Source of the DNA: Oscillospiraceae bacterium
GTDB taxonomy: Bacteria > Bacillota > Clostridia > Oscillospirales > Acutalibacteraceae
Direction of reading: 5' to 3'
NCBI GenBank assembly: GCA_031270605.1
Contig: JAISXG010000017.1
Location: 1 to 35,253 of the forward strand
Length of the DNA stretch: 35,253 bases
The notes beneath the pieces are model-generated. The model did not search any database, had not been told where the DNA came from, and was given only the letters and a program-made list of their open reading frames with translations. How positions within the stretch are numbered: the first letter of the stretch is position 1; every line of letters begins with the position of its first letter. This document shows, piece after piece, positions 29,183 to 35,253 of the stretch. A program made the translations under genes and the position numbers.

Positions 29183-32098
29183 ATGAAACAAGAAACAAAA
29201 ATAATTTTAAAAAAGTTTATGCCCGTTTTTATTATCGCGGCCGTAACGATTGTGTTTGCCTGGGGTTTTGCCTCGGGTGCTTTTCAAAAGGCCGTTTCTG
29301 TTTTTCGCGGCACGGCCGACGCGCCGGGCGGGGCGACCACAGTCAACACCGATGTGGAGCTTGAGAATGTTCTGCCCAAAGACATGCACGGAGTCTGGCT
29401 GCGCGCGGGCGAGGACTTCCCCCAGTTGGAAATCAAGGACGGCGCTGCGGTGAACGAAGAAGCCGTACGCGCTGCGATCGACGAAGCGTTCGCCTCGTTC
29501 GGCGGGCTTTATATTGACACGCTCTTTGTTTCGGCGGCGGACGCCAAAACAGGGGGCTTTGATTCGCTCAATTATATTTTTGCGGCCGCGAAAACAAAAA
29601 ACCTTTACTGCGTACTGGCGCTCCCCGCATCTTTTCTGATGAGCGATGTTGACTCGCTCGCGTGCAGCAACGAAAAAATCGTGCAGGCCGTGCAAAGCTA
29701 CCGCCCGGACGCAGTCATGCTCAGCGGCTTTGATTCGCTTATCTTTGCAAACCCCAACGAGCAGACCGCGGCAAAGCTCACGGCCAAAATCGCCGAGCTT
29801 TGCAACATCATCAAAACCATTGCCCCCGGCACGCTCACGGGCGTTTCGGCCGCGCCTGTCTGGGCGCACAAATCGGAGCAGGAGGGCGGCTCTGACACCG
29901 CAGGCACAAAGCAGGCGCTGAAAGATTTTTATGCGGACACCAGGGCATGGGGCCAGAACGACCTTATGGATTTTGTTTACATAACCCCTGAGCTGACCAT
30001 GGCAGACGAAAAAACGAGCCTTGCCGTTGTCACCGAGTGGTGGAACGAAACACTCAGAAAATCAAACGCCTATGCCGTTCTGGGCATCAGAACCGCCGAC
30101 GCGCCCGAAACAGAGTTTGTTGAGCAGTTGGCCCTGCTTTCGCAGCTGCAGTCATTTTGCGGCAGCGTGTTTGATTCTTATCAGGGGCTGCTCGGCAACG
30201 AACAAGCAAAGGAAAAATACCTCTCGCACATGAGCACGGCTGTAGCCGCGAACCCGAAAGCCGGGCAGCTGAATATTTCAAGGCCCACCTCCAAAAAGAC
30301 GGTGACGAGCGAGTCCACCATCAGCTTCATGGGCACGGCGGACCCTGCCTATCCCCTTTACTGCAACGGGGCCGAAATCCCCAAGAGCAGCCTCGGGCTT
30401 TTCTCGGTTGCCTTGCAGCTGCGCGCGGGCGAAAACGAATTCACCTTCACCCACAACGGCGTTTCACTGACTTACACGGTGACATATAAACTCGATATTT
30501 TAACGGACGTCTACCCCACCGGCAAAACCGAGGCCGGCGGGGGAACGATCATTCCGCTCTCTGCGCTCGCCTATAAAGAAGCGACCGTTTATGCAATGGT
30601 GGGCAAAACGAAGGTGGAGCTGCTGCCCTCAGAGCAAAACAACTTCGGCCAAAGCGCCGCGCCGAGCGATTTTGTGACGTTTACGGGCAACTTCGCCATG
30701 CCGGTCACATCAAAAAAGACCGATCTGGGCAAGATAAGCTTCTTTGCTTCATTCAACGGGGTGGAAGACTCCATGACCGGCGGTGAGATCACCGTTCTGC
30801 CGGAGCTTGACCCTGAAAACATCGGCAACATCATCCAAAATCCCACAAATTATGTTTCGCTGTATACCGAAAAAAATCTCCCCTTGAAAACCGCCTATCA
30901 AGCTCACGGCCTCGGCACCGCGCTGATGTGCGAAATCCTCAAGGACTTTGCCGAAACAACCCCGGCCGACGCGGCGGACGATAAGTCAAGCCCCCTTTAC
31001 CGCCCTCTTTTAAAAGGCACGTTCGATTATGTCACCTCCATCGCGACCTACGACGACGAGATGCACTATATTCTGGCCTCGGGCAGGAAGGTGTATGCAA
31101 AAGATGTCAAAATCATCGCGGACGGCAACAAGCTGCCCGCAAACAATCTCAGTGTGCAGTCCTCCAAGACCAAGGATGAAACGGAATTCGTCATCAAAAC
31201 GGATTGGCTCGTGCCCGTTTCGGCGCTGCTTTCACCGCAAAACTATTCTGTGGGTTATCAGTCCCGCCCGTTCAACGTGCAGAGCTTTTCAGGCCAATAT
31301 CTTGACCTCACGTTTTATTATACAGCCGCCGCCACCGGCTCGTTCAATGTGCGCGGCAGCAATGTGATCGAAAGCGCAAAATGGATCAATGTGGGGGTTA
31401 ATGGCACCGCGACCCTGCGTATCCAGCTGAAAACCGCCGGTCATTTTTATGGTTACGCCATCACCCTCACTGACAGCGGCGAATATAAAATCACGGTTAA
31501 AAACCGTGACGCAAGTCTCAAAAACAAGGTGATTTTCCTTGACGCGGGCCACGGCGGCGACGACCCGGGCGCCATCGGCGTTTACAGCACGATCTATGAA
31601 AGCCATCAGAACCTGTTGATCGCCAAAAAGGTCAAGGTGCAGCTTGAGAGCATGGGTGCCATGGTGCTGATGACGCGTGAGGGCGACACCAACCCCTCCT
31701 TGAATGACCGCATGCTCATGGCGCGGCAGCGGCAGCCGGACGCATTTGTGAGCATCCATCACGACGCGTCCACCTCCAGCGTCAACAGCGGCACGCACAC
31801 GTTCTATTACACCGCTTATTCCATGCCCCTTGCGCAGGCCATTCAAAGCAACATGGTCAACGCCTATGTCAAAAACCAGATTGTGCCGAAAAATTCTTCG
31901 GAATACGCGCAAATCGACCAGAAAATCAAGTTCTACCCCTTCGCCGTCACGCGGCTTGAAGAATGCCCGAGCGTGCTTGTGGAATGCGGCTATCTCACAA
32001 ACGCCGCGAACGCCAACGGCCTGCTCACGGCAAGCAATCAGGACGCAATTGCCGCCGCGATCGCAAACGGCGTGAAGGACTACTTTAAAAACAACTGA
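29183..32098 (+). CDS. Membrane-anchored N-acetylmuramoyl-L-alanine amidase with N-terminal glycosidase-like barrel
   Basis: This ~971-residue protein has a short basic N terminus and one membrane anchor at about 12-28 (FMPVFIIAAVTIVFAW). Residues ~69-330 resemble a GHL/DUF187-like TIM barrel (HGVWLRAGEDFP, FGGLYIDTLFVSA, LYCVLALPASF, PDAVMLSGFDSL). A beta-rich middle follows. The C-terminal zinc amidase (Amidase_3, about 782-971) has metal and catalytic residues in LDAGHGGDDPGAIG, ESHQNLLIAKK, FVSIHHDA and VLVECGYLTNA. It should cleave the MurNAc-L-Ala bond of peptidoglycan outside the membrane. Start: ATG at 29183 has AGGA 11 nt upstream; ATG at 29171 is the alternative. A strong terminator follows 11 nt after the stop. 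Fusion of a hydrolase-like barrel and an amidase suggests it acts on glycan strand and peptide together. Confidence 0.88.
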   Translation: MKQETKIILKKFMPVFIIAAVTIVFAWGFASGAFQKAVSVFRGTADAPGGATTVNTDVELENVLPKDMHGVWLRAGEDFPQLEIKDGAAVNEEAVRAAIDEAFASFGGLYIDTLFVSAADAKTGGFDSLNYIFAAAKTKNLYCVLALPASFLMSDVDSLACSNEKIVQAVQSYRPDAVMLSGFDSLIFANPNEQTAAKLTAKIAELCNIIKTIAPGTLTGVSAAPVWAHKSEQEGGSDTAGTKQALKDFYADTRAWGQNDLMDFVYITPELTMADEKTSLAVVTEWWNETLRKSNAYAVLGIRTADAPETEFVEQLALLSQLQSFCGSVFDSYQGLLGNEQAKEKYLSHMSTAVAANPKAGQLNISRPTSKKTVTSESTISFMGTADPAYPLYCNGAEIPKSSLGLFSVALQLRAGENEFTFTHNGVSLTYTVTYKLDILTDVYPTGKTEAGGGTIIPLSALAYKEATVYAMVGKTKVELLPSEQNNFGQSAAPSDFVTFTGNFAMPVTSKKTDLGKISFFASFNGVEDSMTGGEITVLPELDPENIGNIIQNPTNYVSLYTEKNLPLKTAYQAHGLGTALMCEILKDFAETTPADAADDKSSPLYRPLLKGTFDYVTSIATYDDEMHYILASGRKVYAKDVKIIADGNKLPANNLSVQSSKTKDETEFVIKTDWLVPVSALLSPQNYSVGYQSRPFNVQSFSGQYLDLTFYYTAAATGSFNVRGSNVIESAKWINVGVNGTATLRIQLKTAGHFYGYAITLTDSGEYKITVKNRDASLKNKVIFLDAGHGGDDPGAIGVYSTIYESHQNLLIAKKVKVQLESMGAMVLMTREGDTNPSLNDRMLMARQRQPDAFVSIHHDASTSSVNSGTHTFYYTAYSMPLAQAIQSNMVNAYVKNQIVPKNSSEYAQIDQKIKFYPFAVTRLEECPSVLVECGYLTNAANANGLLTASNQDAIAAAIANGVKDYFKNN

Positions 32099-32109
32099 AA
32101 AATATGAAA

Positions 32110-32147
32110 AACACCCTTTACAAATTGCTTGTAAAGGGTGTTTTTTT
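32110..32147. terminator. Bidirectional intrinsic terminator between the amidase and VTT-protein genes
   Basis: A 14-bp perfect stem (AACACCCTTTACAA with its complement, 32110-32123 and 32129-32142) has a 5-nt loop. T7 follows on the plus strand. The minus strand has TTTTCATATTTTTC after the stem, so it serves both convergent genes. Confidence 0.85.
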
Positions 32148-32151
32148 GCAG

Positions 32152-32255
32152 TCGCCGGGGAGGGGTAGTCACACCGGATGTCAAAGCCCTTGCGGGGAAG
32201 GGGGTAGCAAAAAGGGAGGGAGAAGCAGCAAAGACTGGTGTGAAAGCCCCGGCGA
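32152..32255. repeat. Structured inverted-repeat element downstream of the VTT-protein gene
   Basis: Outer arms TCGCCGGGG (32152-32160) and CCCCGGCGA (32247-32255) are perfect complements. An inner pair TCACACC (32169-32175) with GGTGTGA (32237-32243) extends with one wobble. The interior is purine-rich on the plus strand and includes CCCTT/AAGGG. It is non-coding and could be a repeat-family element or a structured 3' UTR. I cannot match it to a known RNA family. Confidence 0.5.
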
Positions 32256-32280
32256 TAGCAGGCGAAAAACGAAAGAAAGG

Positions 32281-33018
32281 CTAAGCGCCTTCTTTCAAAG
32301 AAAGCGGCGGAGCATTCTGCTTTTTCTTGTTCTGCAGCGCTTTATAGATCGCCATGCCCACAAAGCTCACAACCGTTGTGGCCGCAAAGATCAGCGCGGC
32401 ATAGCGGTAGTTGCCGCTTGTGATTTGCGCGCCGCACCAAGTGGAACTGACAATGGAGGGAATGCGCGCAACGCCCGTGACCAGCAAAAAGGTGCCGATT
32501 TTCATCGAGGTAAAACAAATCAGGTACGTAATAATATCCTTCGGCGTGCCGGGAATCAGATAAAGCCAAAAAAGCATTGGCGCAAGGCGCGCCGAGTCAT
32601 GCAAAAAAGACAAACTCTCAAGCTTTTTATCTGGAACAAAGAGGTGCACAAGGCGCATGCCGAACCGCTTTGTGAGCAAGATGATCACAGCCGAGCCGAG
32701 CATTGTCCCGAGCATGCAATAAAACAGCCCGCCCCAGATGCCAAAGGCATAGCCCGCGCCGATTTCGAGTGGCTCCGCGGGGATAAACTTCACAACCGTT
32801 TGCAGTGCGCGAATGAGCACAAACACCGCCCTGCTCCAGATGCCCATGCTGTCAAGCCACAGCTTGAGCGACTGTGTGTCGCCAAAGAAGGCCGCAAGTT
32901 TTTTGCCGAACAGCAAATAAGAAACAACGGATGCCGCCGCAAGCGCAGCCAGTCCGCAGGCCGCGGCAATGGCCTTGCGTTTTTCAGCCGGCTCTTTTTG
33001 CGTCCAAAGCTTTGCCAT
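32281..33018 (-). CDS. TVP38/TMEM64-family (VTT domain) membrane protein
   Basis: This 245-residue integral membrane protein has about five hydrophobic segments (starting near AIAAACGLAALAAASVVSYLL) and the VTT/SNARE-associated domain: FIPAEPLEIGAGYAFGIWGG, GTMLGSAVIILLTKRFG, and LYLIPGTPKDIITYL, the latter matching the conserved PGTPKD signature. The C-terminal helix and a Lys-rich tail are cytoplasmic. VTT/DedA-like proteins are proposed lipid scramblases or flippases and undecaprenyl-phosphate or phospholipid transporters, but the substrate of this family is not settled. The ATG at 33018 lies within the 3' end of the GT8 gene (35-nt overlap), so the two are probably coupled. A glycan or lipid-linked role with GT8 is inferred. 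Confidence 0.87.
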   Translation of the reverse strand: MAKLWTQKEPAEKRKAIAAACGLAALAAASVVSYLLFGKKLAAFFGDTQSLKLWLDSMGIWSRAVFVLIRALQTVVKFIPAEPLEIGAGYAFGIWGGLFYCMLGTMLGSAVIILLTKRFGMRLVHLFVPDKKLESLSFLHDSARLAPMLFWLYLIPGTPKDIITYLICFTSMKIGTFLLVTGVARIPSIVSSTWCGAQITSGNYRYAALIFAATTVVSFVGMAIYKALQNKKKQNAPPLSLKEGA

Positions 33019-33847
33019 GGCGCTGCCCCGCCTTTCCGCTTTCGGGAATTTTTACAAGCCCTGAATTATACCGCTCAAACAAATACCCGAGTTGGCCCTC
33101 ATAGTCCGCTTTCCACGGCTTTTCTTTGCCGTTGAAATGCACCACCGCCGTGTGCTCTTCCACCCATGAAAGGTCGATCTCGTTGCTGTAATAGGCGAAA
33201 ATCTTCTCATCGAGGTTGAACAGGCAGGGGTCGATGTGCAGAATTCTGCAGGCATACAGCGTGTTGATCACGTCCTGATCTCCGAGATACAGCCTTTTGG
33301 CGTTGGCGCTGATAAAAGCAAAAATGTCGTCGGTTGTGATGCCGCACGCGCGCAGGCCTTTGAGGTTCATCATCATCACGCCCGCGTTGATGTATTTCGC
33401 GTTTTTCGGTAGGTGCAGCCGGCGCTGGTTGAGCTTTTCCCAAAAGCCGATCACGTGGCTCGAACCGGCGATCAAATTGTCGCCGAAATCAATGTTATAG
33501 AACTTTTCCAAAGAGTTGATGATTACCGCGTCGGGGTCTATGTAGAGCACCCGCTCCACCTCCCGGGGCAAATAGTCAATGGCCAGCAGGCGGTAATAGG
33601 TCTCTTTTGTGATACGGCTGAGCACCGGCGCGTCATTCAGCAGCGCCTCGGGCACACGCACGGGCACAATGCTGGTGCGGCGCTCGTCCACAACCGCGGC
33701 CATCTTCGCGAAGTCGTTTTCTGTGAGCGAGGAATGGGCGACATAAAGCGTGAAAACCTCCATGGGATTCGAATGCATCAACGAGGTAAGCAAAACCGTC
33801 AGCGGCGGAACATAGTTTGCATCAAGCGTAACCAATAAATTCATCAT
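32984..33847 (-). CDS. GT8-family glycosyltransferase
   Basis: This 287-residue family 8 glycosyltransferase opens MNLLVTLDANYVPPLTVLLTSLMHSNP, the usual GT8 N terminus. It has the Mn-binding DxD motif in RVLYIDPDAVIINSLEKFY, KYINAGVMMMNLKGLRACG in the acceptor region, GDQDVINTLYACRILHIDPCLFN, and VVHFNGKEKPWKADY with the conserved HFNG-KPW. All catalytic motifs are present. It uses a UDP-sugar as donor with retention of configuration; the acceptor is unknown. Two adjacent ATG codons (33847 and 33844) share AAAGG; 33847 is chosen. It overlaps the VTT-protein gene by 35 nt. The ~30-residue tail after HFNG is variable. Confidence 0.9.
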   Translation of the reverse strand: MMNLLVTLDANYVPPLTVLLTSLMHSNPMEVFTLYVAHSSLTENDFAKMAAVVDERRTSIVPVRVPEALLNDAPVLSRITKETYYRLLAIDYLPREVERVLYIDPDAVIINSLEKFYNIDFGDNLIAGSSHVIGFWEKLNQRRLHLPKNAKYINAGVMMMNLKGLRACGITTDDIFAFISANAKRLYLGDQDVINTLYACRILHIDPCLFNLDEKIFAYYSNEIDLSWVEEHTAVVHFNGKEKPWKADYEGQLGYLFERYNSGLVKIPESGKAGQRHGKALDAKRAG

Positions 33848-33891
33848 GACAACCACCCTTTCTTGAGCCGGTGCAACACGGCGCCGAACGA

Positions 33892-33944
33892 GTTCTCTTT
33901 GGTTTCTACAAGCAGTTTACTACGGGGCGATCAACAAAGAGAAC
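33892..33944. repeat. 10-bp inverted repeat in the GT8 leader
   Basis: GTTCTCTTTG (33892-33901) and its complement (33935-33944) flank a 33-bp spacer, 45 nt upstream of the GT8 start. It could be an operator or leader stem. The rest of the 337-nt gap (33848-34184) has a palindrome (TAAGAA-A-TTCTTA near 34040) and a hairpin (CCGCC/GGCGG near 34124-34147) but no promoter or RNA I would assert. Confidence 0.4.
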
Positions 33945-34184
33945 CCGATGTAATTATTGCCCCTCAATTTGTAACTCTTGTTCAGGAGGGCTTGTCATAA
34001 CCATACCCTTTCAATATTACGTCGCAGTTAAACAGTTTCTAAGAAATTCTTAAGTTATGTATATTTTTTCTTAATTCTGCGCAAGCTATGAGTGCAAAGG
34101 CATGAATCTATTCACGCCCGGTCCGCCTGATTGTGAGATCCGGCGGGCAACCTCAATTTTACAAAATGAAAGGAGAATACCCAG

Positions 34185-34373
34185 ATGCCACAATTAACCG
34201 CAAAAGAGCTTTCCGCAATTGAAGACCAGCTGAACTGCGAGCAGCTTCTTGTAAAAAAATACAAGAACTACGCCCAAATGACGCAGGACGCGCAAATCCG
34301 CAACACCTGCGAGCAGTTTGCGGCAAAACACAAGAGCCACTACGACATTCTCATGGGCCATTTAAGCAGCTAA
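34185..34373 (+). CDS. CotF-like spore-coat-associated small protein (62 aa)
   Basis: This 62-residue helical protein reads MPQLTAKELSAIEDQLNCEQ...VKKYKNYAQMTQDAQIRNTCEQFAAKHKSHYDIL. It follows the CotF/ferritin-like helix pattern: E-Q-L-L-V-K-K-Y followed by a second helix with a conserved H-x-x-H-Y-like end. AAAGGAG lies 10 nt before the ATG. It ends 12 nt before the next gene, a companion of the same family. Such small CotF-like proteins are generally made late in sporulation and associate with the coat or forespore. No sporulation promoter was found, so this is inferred from family. Two Cys residues are present. Confidence 0.75.
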   Translation: MPQLTAKELSAIEDQLNCEQLLVKKYKNYAQMTQDAQIRNTCEQFAAKHKSHYDILMGHLSS

Positions 34374-34385
34374 AGGAGGAAGAAT

Positions 34386-34664
34386 ATGAACAACATGCAG
34401 CAGGGTCTTTCAGACCAGGAGATTATGGAAGACATTCTCTCTTCGCAAAAATTAATCACTGGCATTTACAACACCTTCTCAAACGAGTGCGTGCACCAGC
34501 CGCTCAGGGACGATTTCTTGAACATTCTGCGTGAGGAGCACAACCTCCAGTCCTGTGTTTTCACAGAAATGGAAAAGCGCGGCTGGTATAATCCCCCCCC
34601 GGCGGAAGCGCAGATGGTCAATCAGACAAAAACCAAGTTCACAAATATCGGCCAAAGCCTATAA
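34386..34664 (+). CDS. CotF-like spore coat protein (92 aa)
   Basis: This 92-residue protein has a Coat F-type domain: LSDQEIMEDILSSQKLITGIYNTFSNEC followed by LRDDFLNILREEHNLQSCVFTEMEKRGWYNP, the last motif (MEKRGWY) being typical of CotF proteins. The C terminus PPAEAQMVNQTKTKF is also characteristic of this family. The start has AAGGAGG 8 nt upstream. It is 12 nt downstream of the 62-residue companion. The pair resembles the paired small coat-associated genes common in Clostridia. A strong terminator lies 32 nt after the stop. Confidence 0.85.
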   Translation: MNNMQQGLSDQEIMEDILSSQKLITGIYNTFSNECVHQPLRDDFLNILREEHNLQSCVFTEMEKRGWYNPPPAEAQMVNQTKTKFTNIGQSL

Positions 34665-34696
34665 CATCCGACCATTTTTCTATCCTTTTCATCCCC

Positions 34697-34740
34697 AAAA
34701 AAACGCTTGCGGGTCAATGGCGACCCGCAAGCGTTTTTTT
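34697..34740. terminator. Bidirectional terminator between the coat genes and the right-edge gene
   Basis: A stem of at least 15 bp (AAACGCTTGCGGGTC with its complement at 34722-34736, extended by A/T pairs) has a 6-nt loop and T-runs in both directions. The rest of 34741-34830 shows nothing I can assign. Confidence 0.9.
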
Positions 34741-34830
34741 GATAGAAAAGGTATCTTTATTGATAAAATGCACCTGCGTTGATTTTGAACCGTGCATCTT
34801 TTTGCATACTTGACCCACAGTCATATTACA

Positions 34831-35253
34831 TTATGCTAATTTCAACTTAATATCTTCTATGATTTGATCCAAAACCTGCTCCCGCCGTGTAGACGTATCA
34901 TAAATCGTAAAGCCGTATTTCACTAAATGATCAGACATAGATTGACTGAATGAAATAGCGTCTTCAGAAACTTCTCTTAGATCATTATCATTTAAATGAT
35001 ATGTCCAATCTTCTTGTGTATCATATTTTTTGAAATCGCTTATGAACGCCTCAGCCGTTTTTTTGTTTTGCACCAATCCTATAAGCAAAAAATTATTTTT
35101 CAATTCGTCTATCCCATACGTTTTCAAAACAGGCAAGATCTTCTCAAAATTAAAGTATCCTCCTTCCAACACAAACTTATTTCCTTTTACCGCGCCATGA
35201 CTGTATGACAGCAGTCCGCGCCCGTCAGCCGAAGAAAACATACCAAGAAAATG
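34831..35253 (-). CDS. C-terminal part of an unassigned protein, possibly a P-loop kinase (cut by window edge)
   Basis: The open frame runs from the window end to a stop at 34831, showing 140 codons. It continues upstream beyond base 35253; the only nearby ATG (35241) has no ribosome binding site. The sequence has SHGAVKGNKFVLEGGYFNFEKILPVL, IGLVQNKKTAEAFISDFKKYD, and ends SMSDHLVKYGFTIYDTSTRREQVLDQIIEDI. The last pattern, tyrosine-Asp-Thr-Ser-x-x-Arg plus a helix, resembles the C terminus of small P-loop nucleotide or phosphoglycerate-type kinases, but the nucleotide-binding loop is not in view. I do not assign a function. Base composition is visibly more AT-rich than most of the window. Confidence 0.55.
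   Translation of the reverse strand, partial: HFLGMFSSADGRGLLSYSHGAVKGNKFVLEGGYFNFEKILPVLKTYGIDELKNNFLLIGLVQNKKTAEAFISDFKKYDTQEDWTYHLNDNDLREVSEDAISFSQSMSDHLVKYGFTIYDTSTRREQVLDQIIEDIKLKLA

Noticed and set aside
28205-29191. Long minus-strand open frame that extends the GH95 frame to base 29191
   Set aside because: It is antisense to the exonuclease gene, whose DEDDh motifs are clear. The GH95 start at 28069 has its own ribosome binding site and promoter.
32152-32255. CRISPR or tandem repeat array
   Set aside because: There are only nested inverted repeats, not regularly spaced direct repeats. No CRISPR array or cas gene is present in the window.
32104-33135. Plus-strand open frame of 343 codons over the VTT-protein gene
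   Set aside because: It is antisense to a well-supported membrane protein. The reading is basic and low-complexity with no known motif, and it begins inside the terminator stem.
33871-34053. 60-codon plus-strand frame in the GT8/coat gap
   Set aside because: No ribosome binding site or family, and it runs across the inverted repeats. Not supported as a gene.

Overview
The window is chromosomal DNA from an endospore-forming Bacillota, most likely class Clostridia and near the Oscillospirales/Ruminococcaceae. The evidence is the gene set dnaA-dnaN-S4 protein-recF, the ctsR-mcsA-mcsB-clpC heat-shock operon, soj/spo0J-type parAB with a Noc-like paralogue and perfect parS sites, CotF-like coat proteins, AAAGGA-type ribosome binding sites and a dockerin-bearing secreted protein. 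The species is not identifiable by eye.

Layout. 1-3660: replication block on the minus strand (dnaA, dnaN, S4-domain rlbA, start of recF), with a candidate oriC in the dnaA-dnaN gap. 3700-4170: a 43-residue Cys/Asn/Ile-rich peptide gene with a sigma-K-like promoter. 4170-9391: ctsR-mcsA-mcsB-clpC, read leftward from a promoter bracketed by CtsR boxes. 9497-13069: a very large secreted double metallophosphoesterase ending in a dockerin. 13352-21713: segregation and tRNA/rRNA block, all on the minus strand (argS, mnmG, rsmG, noc-like, an exo/endonuclease/phosphatase-family protein, parA, parB), with three parS sites and a 162-bp MITE-like element. 21986-25180 (plus): an FAD-dependent oxidase of the alkyl-DHAP synthase/GlcD type followed by divergent EtfB and EtfA. 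25305-28069 (minus): GH95 alpha-fucosidase and a translationally coupled GNAT. 28277-32098 (plus): DEDDh exonuclease and a membrane-anchored amidase. 32281-33847 (minus): GT8 glycosyltransferase overlapping a TVP38/VTT membrane protein. 34185-34664 (plus): two CotF-like spore proteins. The right edge cuts a minus-strand gene, possibly a P-loop kinase.

How the parts work together. DnaA/DnaN/RecF start and maintain replication, ParA/ParB/parS segregate the origin, and the Noc-like protein probably coordinates division. CtsR, McsA/McsB and ClpCP form the arginine-phosphorylation protein quality-control circuit. The oxidase-EtfBA trio looks like a flavin-based dehydrogenase passing electrons through a dedicated ETF.

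The strongest unusual signal is a likely co-variation. DnaA has Lys-Asn-Tyr-Ser where nearly all DnaA proteins have Arg-Asp-His-Thr/Ser in the DNA-reading helix. The dnaA-dnaN gap lacks a consensus DnaA box (TTATCCACA) but carries repeated TTTTCAACA, which differs from the consensus at two positions. Other points of interest are the sigma-K-like Cys-rich peptide gene, the ETF alpha subunit lacking the conserved flavin-site His, and the parAB block transcribed toward dnaA instead of away from it.
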